From Pelagibacterales bacterium SAG-MED31 (GTDB lineage Bacteria > Pseudomonadota > Alphaproteobacteria > HIMB59 > GCA-002718135): 61,716 nt of DNA. The notes beneath the pieces are model-generated. The model had not been told where the DNA came from. It ran no database searches and saw nothing but the letters and a program-made list of their open reading frames with translations. Location: the NCBI GenBank assembly GCA_014653715.1, contig JACWEB010000003.1:1-61716 (forward strand), written 5' to 3'. A program made the position numbers and the translations under genes. Position 1 is the stretch's first letter. The number at the start of each line of letters is the position of its first letter. Positions 20,082 to 29,552 of this stretch are shown in pieces.

Positions 20082-20315
20082 GTGGAATATTCAACAGATA
20101 ATATAATTAAACTTGCATGGAGTGATAGAGTTTCATTTGAAAAAATTGAACGACTACATGGAAAAAATGAATCAGAAGTAATCAAAATAATGAGAAAAAA
20201 TTTAAAGCCAAAATCTTTTAAAATATGGAGAGAGAGGGTAAGTGGCAGAACAAGAAAGCATGAAAAAAAAAGGTCTCTTTCATTCAAACCTTTTCGATTT
20301 GATGACTATGTATAA
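20082..20315 (+). CDS. Small conserved protein of the DUF2805/TIGR03643 type
   Basis: IIKLAWSDRVSFEKIERLHGKNESEVIKIMRKNLKPKSFKIWRERVSGRTRKHEKK; GTG start. Confidence 0.7.
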   Translation: MEYSTDNIIKLAWSDRVSFEKIERLHGKNESEVIKIMRKNLKPKSFKIWRERVSGRTRKHEKKRSLSFKPFRFDDYV

Positions 20316-20853
20316 GATTATATTTACTTATTTATTTTTTTTAACAATATCATCATTTTTATATGCAGATCAAAATGATAAAAGATTAAATTATTTATTT
20401 GATAAACTAGTAGTTGCCGAAGAAGAAAAAGAAATAAATAAAATAACCAATCAAATTTGGAAAATTTGGCATGAAATTGATGATCCTAAAACAACTAGAG
20501 AGTTTGAAACTGGTGTTCAAATGATGAATTTAGGATATTTCAAAAGATCAATTGATTATTTTGATAAAGTAATAAACAAAAATCAAAACTTTGCTGAAGC
20601 TTGGAATAAGAGAGCAACTGCTCATTTTATGATGGGTAATTTTGACTTATCAATGCAAGATATTAGCAAAACTTTACAGTTAGAACCCAGACATTTTGGA
20701 GCTTTAGATGGTATGGGATTAATATATATTCATCTTAATCAACCTGATAAAGCAATTGATATTTATAATAAAATGTTAGAAATTTTTCCTAACAGTATTT
20801 CAACAAAAATGAAAATAGAAAGAATTTTATCTCGTAAAACTCAATCCACTTAA
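20302..20853 (+). CDS. Exported TPR-repeat protein
   Basis: Signal peptide MTMYKIIFTYLFFLTISSFLYA; TPR repeats (FAEAWNKRATAHFMMGNFDLSMQDISKTLQLEPRHFGALDGMGLIYIHL). Confidence 0.75.
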   Translation: MTMYKIIFTYLFFLTISSFLYADQNDKRLNYLFDKLVVAEEEKEINKITNQIWKIWHEIDDPKTTREFETGVQMMNLGYFKRSIDYFDKVINKNQNFAEAWNKRATAHFMMGNFDLSMQDISKTLQLEPRHFGALDGMGLIYIHLNQPDKAIDIYNKMLEIFPNSISTKMKIERILSRKTQST

Positions 20854-20891
20854 AAAATAAATTTTATAAAATTACAATTAAGAAAATAGGT

Positions 20892-21464
20892 CTACTTAAA
20901 ATTTACTGCTTTCCTCAACAATACATCATTATATTTTTCACTTTTACTTAGTTGATTGTAAGCAGTAATAGTATTTAGGCAATGTAATTGAATAGTTGGT
21001 GGCATACCAATCTTCGCTAATTCTTGGGAACTTTTTTGTTTAAAAGTTTTATTAAAGAGATTTACACTATTTGATTTCAGGAAACCTGTTAACGTTGTTG
21101 CAGATACTGCAAAATTTACATTCTCTGGAATATAAGGTGATTCTTCATCAAGTAACATTTTAACTTTATTAAGCCCAGACGAAGCAACACCAACTACCTG
21201 ACCATTATAATTTAAGACTGGACCACCACTATAACCTGGTTGGATAGCAGCATCTATTTGTATCAGAGATATATCATTATTTGGGCCACTTAATGAACTC
21301 ACAATTCCTCTAGTAAGCTTAACACTAGAGCTTAAATTTTCTGCTAAGGGAAAGCCAAAAGCCATAATATCTTGACCAAATTCTGCTCCAGAAGGATTTA
21401 TAATGATCGATATCTTACATCTCCCAACACGTGATATTATTTTAAATCCAATACTTTTTACCAC
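20892..21464 (-). pseudogene. Truncated trypsin-like serine protease (C-terminal half only)
   Basis: Retains GQDIMAFGFPLAENLSSSVKLTRGIVSSL and QPGYSGGPVLNYNGQVVGV (Ser codon 21228-21230), but the His- and Asp-bearing N-terminal lobe is absent. Starts with GTG overlapping the upstream stop. Could be a non-catalytic protein rather than a pseudogene. Confidence 0.6.
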
Positions 21465-24400
21465 TTAGTTAACACTTGATCTTCGATGCCATTTAGTTGA
21501 GGTGTTTGGTTTGCTTGTCTTGATACGTTTTTGTTGATGAATGCAAAAAGCTCTCCATTTGTAATTTTATTATCACTATTTGCATCTGCCTCCCCTTCTA
21601 GTCCCTTCATCATGTAATACGAGAATAAACCATGCTCAGCCTCTTTTAATACCTTTGCGGTTTCTGTATTTGAAGATGCACTAAATATTGTAAAATTTGA
21701 TGGTATATCTTGCTCTTGAGCATCGATAAAGATAGGTCTTGCTGCAACCAAGAGTTCTTCGGTACGTGAAGCTCCACTATAACAAGTATCTAAGAAAACG
21801 GTGACATGCTTTGGGTTTAGTTCTGCTATTTGATCAAATAATTGATTACGCATTAAAGATGTTAATTCTAGTAATTCTGGATCACCATCGGTTGGAAGTA
21901 AAAATAAATCACTACCATCTTCTGAAGCTAATCCATGACCAGAAAAATAGACATATAAATGAGTTTCATTATCTCTAATAACTTTAGGAAGCCATTTTTT
22001 GACTACACCTAAGGTATCATTTCTCCCAGCATCATTATTAATTAAAAGCTTTATATTTTCCTTCGGCACTCCAAGAGAGGCGAAGGCAAAATCATTAAAA
22101 TAAAGTGCATCATTTTCAGCATATAATGCAGAGAATGTATTTTTATAATTCTCTACACCAATAATAAGCGCTGCTTTATTTGTGCTTATCTCACTTTTTA
22201 TTTTAGTTGGATTAAGACTATCAAGTTTCACTTGTTGAATAACTACTTTTTGACGTTTTAAGCTTACTATCTTAGAAGATTTATTTCCGTGAATATCAAT
22301 AGCCACAATTTCTACATCTTGTCCTTTTGGTTTCACAAAAAATTCTTTTTTGAAATTTGAATTGTTAATGGAAACTTCATATCCATCAATAGTTAGACTA
22401 GCAATTTCACTCTCATCATTAATACTTCCAGATATCTCTGCCATTAATTGACTATTAGACTCAAACTCTTCACTTACTATTATGTTTGGACTTGAACCAT
22501 CCTCTGAAACTTGAATACTAAGATTAGTCTCAGTAACTTCTGTTGCTTTTGTTTTATTAGGTTTAGTTTTTACAATATTAGTTTCTTCTATGTTATTGCC
22601 ATCTGTTATTTTTTTAAGAATAAAATTACCTTTTACACTTACCTCAAAAATATTATTACCTAAAGAAGAGTATCTACATTTAATTCCATCAGAAGTTTCT
22701 AAAACATTTCCATCAGAAAATTCTAAAAACTCAGAATGAATTATTTGAATTTTTTCACTACCTCCAGCTTCTTTTTTTACTTTATCAAACAATGATGTTT
22801 TTGCTAATTCACAAGCCTCACCAAAGGTAGTATTCCCTCCAATCTGCACATCCATAGTAATATCATTTATTGTTATTTCTCTTGCTTCCTCTTCCTTCTT
22901 CTTTGCTTCTGCTATACGTTTTTCTTCTTCCTCTTTTGCTTTTTGCTTTTCTTTTGCAATTTGTTCTTCTTTTTGTTTTTTGAATAATGCCTTATCTCCA
23001 ACAATTGCATATCTAAATAATGGTTCATTGTTCATTCTAATTGGAACATCAACATTACTTTTAGATGCTTGGTTAATAACTTGATGATGTAATGGTAAAT
23101 AAGTTACATTATCTTGAGTAATATCCCAAGCTTCTGCAATCATAGCATTTCTTTTTTTCATATTTGTTTCCATACCCATGGACGCTACTAACTCATCTAC
23201 TCTAGCATTACTGAAATTTACTTTATTCCAACTGCCAGAACTTTCAAATAGGTAGGAGTACACATAATGACTATCGTATGTTGGAACACCCCAACCTATC
23301 ATGTACATATCACTATAGCCATTTTTTACCTTACTGAAATGGAACGATTTGGTTTCCCCATCAGGCTTAACTTTCACTCCAATTTTTGCAAACATATCAA
23401 CAACAGCCAAGCAAATTGCTCCATCATTAATATAACGATCAGTAGGACAATCAAGAGTAACACTGAAACCATTTGGATAACCTGCCTCTGCCAATAGTTT
23501 TTTTGACAGTTCTGGATCATAAGGAAGTCTTTGATCTCTATCTGTAGTATAACCTTGAACACCAGGTGGAATAATAATACCTGCAGGAGCACTTTGTCCT
23601 CTCATTATCTTGTCTCTAATAGTATCCATATCTAAAGCATGGTACATTGCTAGACGAACTCTTTTATCAGCAAAAGGATTTTTTCCTTTAATGTTAGAAG
23701 AATTTAATTCAGCCGAACCTTGATCCATACCAAAAAATATTGTTCTATTTTGAGGAGTCATTTTTACATCGTGCGAAGAAGAAGATTTAATTCTTTCTAT
23801 ATCATGAACTGGAACAACATTGGTGTAATCGATTTCTCCAGATAAAAGTGCTGCAACTCTGGTTGCATCATTTTTAATAGGAAGTAACTCAACTTTATCT
23901 ACATTGAATGTACTTTCTTCACCCCACCAATTATCATTCTTTTCGAAGACAGTTCTTACGTCTTGTTCTCTAAATGTAATTTTGAAAGGTCCAGTACCGT
24001 TTGCATTGGAAGCACAATAAGATGTTTCTCTTGCATTCCAATTATATGAAACTTCACAACCATTTGCTTTTGCCCAAGCTTCAGACATAACAAAAATTTG
24101 AGTTAATTGGTTTAAAAGAATTGGATTTGGTCCATTAGTGTTAATTGCAACTTTATAATCATCAATAAATTTTATAGATTTAATACCCTTTAATAAATTT
24201 ACCATATCAGATGGGGCAGTTTTGGCTCTATTGATACTAAAAACTATATCTTTTGCAGTTAGAGCTCTTCCATCATGAAAATAAACTCCTTTACGAATAT
24301 TAAATATCCAAGTGTTAGAATTTATTATTTCCCATGATACTGCAAGCTGAGGAAGTATTTCCATGTTAATACCTTGAGTAACTAATCCTTCATATACTTG

Positions 24401-24556
24401 TCGAGAAACCATATGAGTTGGTCCTTCATTTTGTGCATGTGGATCTAAAGTTAATGAGTCATCTGGCATTGACCATCTGATCGTATTAGATAAAACTGAT
24501 GAACAAAAAATAATTATAAAAAATGATACTGAAAATTTTATAACATATTTACTCAT
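21458..24556 (-). CDS. Chimeric exported protein: SBP_bac_5 peptide-binding domain + coiled-coil linker + two small domains + C-terminal caspase-like (C14) domain
   Basis: Signal peptide MSKYVIKFSVSFFIIIFCSSVLS; residues about 26-525 closely match the 11677-13251 product; KKQKEEQIAKEKQKAKEEEEKRIAEAKKKEEEA linker; caspase motifs ALIIGVENYK, YVYFSGHG (His codon 21935-21937), VFLDTCYSGAS (Cys codon 21782-21784). Confidence 0.9.
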   Translation of the reverse strand: MSKYVIKFSVSFFIIIFCSSVLSNTIRWSMPDDSLTLDPHAQNEGPTHMVSRQVYEGLVTQGINMEILPQLAVSWEIINSNTWIFNIRKGVYFHDGRALTAKDIVFSINRAKTAPSDMVNLLKGIKSIKFIDDYKVAINTNGPNPILLNQLTQIFVMSEAWAKANGCEVSYNWNARETSYCASNANGTGPFKITFREQDVRTVFEKNDNWWGEESTFNVDKVELLPIKNDATRVAALLSGEIDYTNVVPVHDIERIKSSSSHDVKMTPQNRTIFFGMDQGSAELNSSNIKGKNPFADKRVRLAMYHALDMDTIRDKIMRGQSAPAGIIIPPGVQGYTTDRDQRLPYDPELSKKLLAEAGYPNGFSVTLDCPTDRYINDGAICLAVVDMFAKIGVKVKPDGETKSFHFSKVKNGYSDMYMIGWGVPTYDSHYVYSYLFESSGSWNKVNFSNARVDELVASMGMETNMKKRNAMIAEAWDITQDNVTYLPLHHQVINQASKSNVDVPIRMNNEPLFRYAIVGDKALFKKQKEEQIAKEKQKAKEEEEKRIAEAKKKEEEAREITINDITMDVQIGGNTTFGEACELAKTSLFDKVKKEAGGSEKIQIIHSEFLEFSDGNVLETSDGIKCRYSSLGNNIFEVSVKGNFILKKITDGNNIEETNIVKTKPNKTKATEVTETNLSIQVSEDGSSPNIIVSEEFESNSQLMAEISGSINDESEIASLTIDGYEVSINNSNFKKEFFVKPKGQDVEIVAIDIHGNKSSKIVSLKRQKVVIQQVKLDSLNPTKIKSEISTNKAALIIGVENYKNTFSALYAENDALYFNDFAFASLGVPKENIKLLINNDAGRNDTLGVVKKWLPKVIRDNETHLYVYFSGHGLASEDGSDLFLLPTDGDPELLELTSLMRNQLFDQIAELNPKHVTVFLDTCYSGASRTEELLVAARPIFIDAQEQDIPSNFTIFSASSNTETAKVLKEAEHGLFSYYMMKGLEGEADANSDNKITNGELFAFINKNVSRQANQTPQLNGIEDQVLTKW

Positions 24557-24693
24557 TTAATAATTATATCATTTAAAATGAAATATTCTGATATAAAATT
24601 TTAAAAAATAAATATAATCTTATATAAAATGTTAGTAAAATACTTAAAATCAAATAAAGTAACTTTTTTTCAATTTTTAAATAAGTTTCATAA

Positions 24694-25629
24694 TTAATTA
24701 ATAAATAAAAAAATTAAAATAGATAAAGTAAAAAAACTAATAAAAGTACTCAATACAATATTTGACGAAATTAGATCTTTTTGTGCATTATATCTATAGG
24801 CAAAGTAATAAGATTGCGAACCACTTGGTAGGGCTGATGCGATAGTTATAGTTACTACTAATAAATCTTCTAGGTTAAAAATATATTTTGCAATTATAAA
24901 ACCTATCACAGGGTGAATGATATTTTTTAAAAAAGTAAAAATTATTGATTTTTTAAATGATAATATTAAATTAAATTTTGCTAGAGAAATTCCTAAAGAT
25001 AAAAGAACGCAAGGTAAGGCAATGACTGAAACACTATTTAAAATATTCATCAATATATCAGGTTGCATAATTTTAGTATAATTGAAAAATATTCCTATAA
25101 AAATGCCTACGAGTACAATATTTTTAAATAACCCAGTTATTGTTGATAAAATCTTTTTGCTTAAGTTAAGACTTCTATTTCTATACGACTCTATTATTAT
25201 GGTGGTGTATGTGAAATGAACAAATCCATGAAATAATACAAGTATCATATATGGCATAACATTAGCTGTCCCCAAAAGGGAATGCATGAGGGGTATTCCG
25301 AGAGCAACAGAATTTCCAAAACAAGCAGAAAGACCTAAAAGTGCATTATCATCAGTTTTGTACTTAAATAATAAATTGCCAACTTGAAAACCAATTATGA
25401 AAACTAGAATTCCGCTACCAAAAAATGAAACTAATAATAAAACGGTATTTATTCTTGGAAATTCTATTTGCCAAAAATAAGTTATTAAAGCTAATGGGAG
25501 TAGAATATTGAAACTCAAATAATCAAATTTAGAGGTGATTTTTTCAGATACATTGATAAATTTTTTTATTATGAAACCTATAATAACATAACCAAATACT
25601 GAAAATATAATATAAATTAAGCTATTCAT
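24694..25629 (-). CDS. AEC (auxin efflux carrier)-family transporter
   Basis: About 10 TM; FGYVIIGFIIKKF, FNILLPLALITYF, GLSACFGNSVALGIPL, ITIASALPSGSQSYYFAYRY. Confidence 0.8.
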   Translation of the reverse strand: MNSLIYIIFSVFGYVIIGFIIKKFINVSEKITSKFDYLSFNILLPLALITYFWQIEFPRINTVLLLVSFFGSGILVFIIGFQVGNLLFKYKTDDNALLGLSACFGNSVALGIPLMHSLLGTANVMPYMILVLFHGFVHFTYTTIIIESYRNRSLNLSKKILSTITGLFKNIVLVGIFIGIFFNYTKIMQPDILMNILNSVSVIALPCVLLSLGISLAKFNLILSFKKSIIFTFLKNIIHPVIGFIIAKYIFNLEDLLVVTITIASALPSGSQSYYFAYRYNAQKDLISSNIVLSTFISFFTLSILIFLFIN

Positions 25630-26473
25630 TAGTTAAGAGATTTTGAAAAACATCTTCAAAATTACCACTTAAAATTTGATTAATATCATTGATATTAAAA
25701 CTCATATCTATTGATTTATCCGAAGATAAAACTTGTATTTCAGGATTATCTAAATTTCCTAAGGAATTAATTTCGAAGATCTTTTCTTTTTCAATTTCTA
25801 CAATTGCTTGAATATTTGCAAAGTTGTTTTTCAAATTATATTTTCCAGCTATTTCAATATTATATTCCTTATTTAATACCTTAAAGTAATCAATATAAAT
25901 ATATTCATCATCATAAATAATTTTACTATTGAAAGAAGATTTATCATTTAGGTAATTATAAAGTACATTTGATAATTGTTTATAAGTTTTAGGAATATTT
26001 AATTTTTGTATGATAATATTAACAAATTGTAATGATTGTTTATCCTCATCGTCTAAAGTAAACGATAAGTTTCCTTCGGGTAATAAAGTTAATTTTAATA
26101 AATTATTTAAATTATATTTATTAATTTCTCCTGACATAGATAAATTGTCAAGCAATACTCTATCAATTTTTAAATTTTTAGAATAAAAATTAAAAAAAGG
26201 TTTTTTAAAATTGTAATTTTTCTGAATAAATATTTCTCCATCTTCAAGAAATAATTTATTATTAATTTTTTCTAAATTAAAATTTACCAAAAGTGAAAGA
26301 TTAGGAATAATTTTTAATTGGTGGATTTCTTTCAAACTAATATTTACATTAAAGTTTTCTTCTAAATTTTTTATATATTTATTTACGTAAATTTTATCAA
26401 CTAGATAAAAGACGAAAAAAAATATACAAATTATAAGAACTATAAGAAGTAAAAATATTTTTTTTATCATCAA
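25622..26473 (-). CDS. Uncharacterised membrane-anchored protein, possibly AsmA-like
   Basis: One N-terminal TM then beta-rich sequence (VNISLKEIHQLKIIPNLSLLVNFNLEKI). Weak resemblance only; overlaps the AEC gene start. Confidence 0.4.
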   Translation of the reverse strand: MMIKKIFLLLIVLIICIFFFVFYLVDKIYVNKYIKNLEENFNVNISLKEIHQLKIIPNLSLLVNFNLEKINNKLFLEDGEIFIQKNYNFKKPFFNFYSKNLKIDRVLLDNLSMSGEINKYNLNNLLKLTLLPEGNLSFTLDDEDKQSLQFVNIIIQKLNIPKTYKQLSNVLYNYLNDKSSFNSKIIYDDEYIYIDYFKVLNKEYNIEIAGKYNLKNNFANIQAIVEIEKEKIFEINSLGNLDNPEIQVLSSDKSIDMSFNINDINQILSGNFEDVFQNLLTNE

Positions 26474-26474
26474 A

Positions 26475-27500
26475 TTAATTTTTACTGGAATGTATACTAT
26501 TTTGTAATTTTAGTTCATTATCTATGGGATCATTTAATAAGCTACTTAATTCATTATTATTTATTTCATCAATAGTTTTTGGTTGCCATTTTGGGTTATG
26601 ATGTTTTTCAATTAAAACTGCTTCTATTCCCTCTCCAAAATCATGACGATTAGTCATTTTTTGACTTAACCTATACTCTATTTCTAGACAATTTTTAAGA
26701 GATCTGTTGTTTGAGTTTTTTATCAATAATGTTGTTACTGCTAAACTCATAGGGCATTTTTTTTGAAGCTTTTCCAATACGCCATCTTGATTATTAACAT
26801 TTTGAATATTATTAAAAATTTCATGAATATCTCCTGAAAAATTCTTATCTATGAAATCTAATTTTTCATCAGTAAAAAAAGAAGAATTGTCTATTTCATA
26901 ATTAGTAATTGATCCATCAATTATAAACTGGCTAATCAAATCATTTATTTTGTTCTCTGGGCAATAATGAGTTGCTAAATTAAAATTAATTAAATCTTTC
27001 CCTTGAACAATTTCACCGGTCAGACCTAAATACTTTCCAAGATTATTTTCCATTCTTGATAGAAAAAAACTTCCACCAACATCTGGGAAAAAACCTATAG
27101 AAGTCTCAGGCATTGCAAATTTAGTGCTGTCAGTTGCAATTCTATAATCACCATAAATTGATAACCCTACACCACCTCCCATTACAACTCCTTTCCAAAT
27201 TGATAAATAAGGCTTTGGAAAATTTTTAATTTGTAAATTAAGAGAATATTCTTTGGAAAAAAATTCACGTTTTAATTCTGAAAATGGACCTGAAAGATGA
27301 ACACTTTTTACATCTCCACCTGCACAGAAATGATTTCCCTCACCGAGTAAGATAACTCTTTCAACTGCATTATCATCTTCCCATTCTTTTAATTTCTTTG
27401 AAAGCTGTATAGCCATATTTAAGTTAAGAGCATTCAGTGCTTTTGGTCTACTTAAGGTAATGACTCCGGTAGAATTTTTTACTTCAAACAATATTTCCAT
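26475..27500 (-). CDS. Enoyl-CoA hydratase/3-hydroxyisobutyryl-CoA hydrolase
   Basis: GVITLSRPKALNALNL, GEGNHFCAGGDVKSV, GVVMGGGVGLSIYGDYRIATDSTKFAMPETSIGFFPDVGGSFFLSR. Confidence 0.9.
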   Translation of the reverse strand: MEILFEVKNSTGVITLSRPKALNALNLNMAIQLSKKLKEWEDDNAVERVILLGEGNHFCAGGDVKSVHLSGPFSELKREFFSKEYSLNLQIKNFPKPYLSIWKGVVMGGGVGLSIYGDYRIATDSTKFAMPETSIGFFPDVGGSFFLSRMENNLGKYLGLTGEIVQGKDLINFNLATHYCPENKINDLISQFIIDGSITNYEIDNSSFFTDEKLDFIDKNFSGDIHEIFNNIQNVNNQDGVLEKLQKKCPMSLAVTTLLIKNSNNRSLKNCLEIEYRLSQKMTNRHDFGEGIEAVLIEKHHNPKWQPKTIDEINNNELSSLLNDPIDNELKLQNSIHSSKN

Positions 27501-29552
27501 TTATTTTCTTTTGAATTTCAAAATTTTATCTGATAATCCAACTTCTTTTGCCTTAAGTCTGTTTATTTCATCACGTATTCTTGCAGCATCTTCAAATTCT
27601 AGTTTAGATGCAAACATATTCATCTTATCTTCAAGATGTTTTATATGTTTGCTAAGATCCTTCCCAACTAATTCTTTTGCGTTTTCAATTTCAACAGTTA
27701 CATGATCTTGCTCAGCAGTATTTTCTAAAATTACTTCAATATTTTTTTTAATACTAATAGGTGTTATATTGTTTTCCTTATTATATTGGAGCTGTTTTTC
27801 TCTTCTTCTTTCTGTTTCATGTATTGCTGCTTTCATACTTTTTGTAACTGTATCTGCATACATTATTACCTTGCTATCTACATTTCTTGCCGCTCTTCCA
27901 ATTGTTTGAATTAAACTTGTTTTAGATCGAAGGTAACCTTCTTTATCAGCATCTAGTATCGCCATAAGTGCACATTCCGGAATATCTAGACCCTCTCGCA
28001 AAAGATTAATGCCAATTAATATATCAAAAACTCCTAATCTAAGATCTCTTATAATTTCTATTCGTTCAAGAGTATCAATATCAGAGTGGAGATATCTCAC
28101 TTTAAGTCCTTCTTCGTGCATATATTCAGTTAAGTCTTCTGACATTTTCTTTGTTAATGTTGTTATTATAACTCTATATCCATTTGAAATTGTTGATTTA
28201 CATTCATCAATCAAGTTATCTATTTGATGTTTAGTTGGTCGTATCTCAATTGGTGGATCAATTAGTCCAGTAGGTCGGATAACTTGCTCAACAAACACTC
28301 CTCCAGTTTTTTCTAATTCATAATCACTAGGTGTTGCGCTAACGAATATTGTTTGAGGTCTCATTGCATCCCATTCTTCTCTTTTAAGTGGTCTATTGTC
28401 AAGACAGCTAGGAAGCCTAAACCCGTATTGTGATAAGGTAGATTTTCTTGAAAAATCACCTTTATACATTCCTGATATTTGACTGCATGTTATGTGGCTT
28501 TCATCAATAAATAAAAGTGAATCCTCAGGAATATATTCATATAATGTTGGAGGAGGCTCGCCTGGTTGTCTTCCTGATAAGTATCTTGAATAATTTTCAA
28601 TACCACTACAACTGCCTGTTGTTTCTATCATTTCTAAATCAAATGTAGTTCGCTCATCAAGACGTTGTCGTTCTAACAATTTTTTTTCTTTTTCAAAAAC
28701 ATCAAGTTGCTTTTTTAAATCTTCTTTTATTTGTACCAATGCTTTTTTTATTGTTGGCTTAGGAGTAACGTAGTGAGAGTTAGCAAATATACGTATTTGT
28801 TCAAGATCACCTAAATTTTCTCCAGTAAGAGGATCAATCTCGGATATTTTTTCGATATCATCTCCAAAAAATGAAATTTTCCAAGATCTATCTTCGTGAT
28901 GTGATGGAAAAATTTCTAATACATCTCCTTTAGCTCGAAAACTACCTCGCTTAAAATCCATATCTCTTCGTTTGTAGAGAAGTTCTACCAATCTTCTAAT
29001 AAGACTGTCCCTATTAATTGATTGATTTTTTTCAATAGTAAATGACATAGATGAATATGCTTCAACAGAACCAATTCCATAAATACATGACACTGAAGCT
29101 ACAATAATTGTATCTCTTCTCTCAACCAGTGATCTGGTGGCTGAGTGACGAAGCCTATCAATTTGTTCGTTGATAGAAGATTCTTTTTCAATAAAGGTGT
29201 CACTTCTAGGCACATAAGCCTCTGGTGTGTAGTAGTCATAATAGCTTACAAAATATTCAACAGCATTATTGGGAAATAGAGTTTTCATTTCTCCATATAG
29301 CTGGGCTGCCAAAGTTTTATTTGGCGCCATAATAAGAGTGGGTCGTTGCATCTGTTCAATAACTTTCGCCATTGTAAATGTTTTACCTGAGCCAGTTACT
29401 CCAAGAAGAACTTGTTCATTTTCATTATCATTTAAGTTTTTAACTAGAGTTTTTATTGCTGCAGGTTGATCACCACTAGGTGTAAAATCACTTACAATTT
29501 TAAATTTTTCATTAGATTTTGCTAATTGATTAATAGTATTAGGTAAATTCAT
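27501..29552 (-). CDS. uvrB: Excinuclease ABC subunit B
   Basis: LLGVTGSGKTFTMAKVI, YVSYYDYYTPEAYVPRSDTFIEKESSIN, LREGLDIPECALMAILDADKEGYLRS, C-terminal UVR motif. Confidence 0.98.
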   Translation of the reverse strand: MNLPNTINQLAKSNEKFKIVSDFTPSGDQPAAIKTLVKNLNDNENEQVLLGVTGSGKTFTMAKVIEQMQRPTLIMAPNKTLAAQLYGEMKTLFPNNAVEYFVSYYDYYTPEAYVPRSDTFIEKESSINEQIDRLRHSATRSLVERRDTIIVASVSCIYGIGSVEAYSSMSFTIEKNQSINRDSLIRRLVELLYKRRDMDFKRGSFRAKGDVLEIFPSHHEDRSWKISFFGDDIEKISEIDPLTGENLGDLEQIRIFANSHYVTPKPTIKKALVQIKEDLKKQLDVFEKEKKLLERQRLDERTTFDLEMIETTGSCSGIENYSRYLSGRQPGEPPPTLYEYIPEDSLLFIDESHITCSQISGMYKGDFSRKSTLSQYGFRLPSCLDNRPLKREEWDAMRPQTIFVSATPSDYELEKTGGVFVEQVIRPTGLIDPPIEIRPTKHQIDNLIDECKSTISNGYRVIITTLTKKMSEDLTEYMHEEGLKVRYLHSDIDTLERIEIIRDLRLGVFDILIGINLLREGLDIPECALMAILDADKEGYLRSKTSLIQTIGRAARNVDSKVIMYADTVTKSMKAAIHETERRREKQLQYNKENNITPISIKKNIEVILENTAEQDHVTVEIENAKELVGKDLSKHIKHLEDKMNMFASKLEFEDAARIRDEINRLKAKEVGLSDKILKFKRK

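Noticed and set aside
20865-20880. AATTTTATAAAATT palindrome between convergent genes
   Set aside because: Pure A/T self-complementarity with no GC stem; too weak to call a terminator.
23267-23592. Small ORFs on both strands within the SBP part of the fusion gene
   Set aside because: Out-of-frame ORFs inside a clearly coding and homologous region.
21458-24556. Interpreting the caspase fusion as a known abortive-infection type system
   Set aside because: The protein carries a signal peptide and a periplasmic binding domain, and no nuclease, NTPase or Cas-like partner is adjacent, so there is no support for a cytoplasmic defence role.
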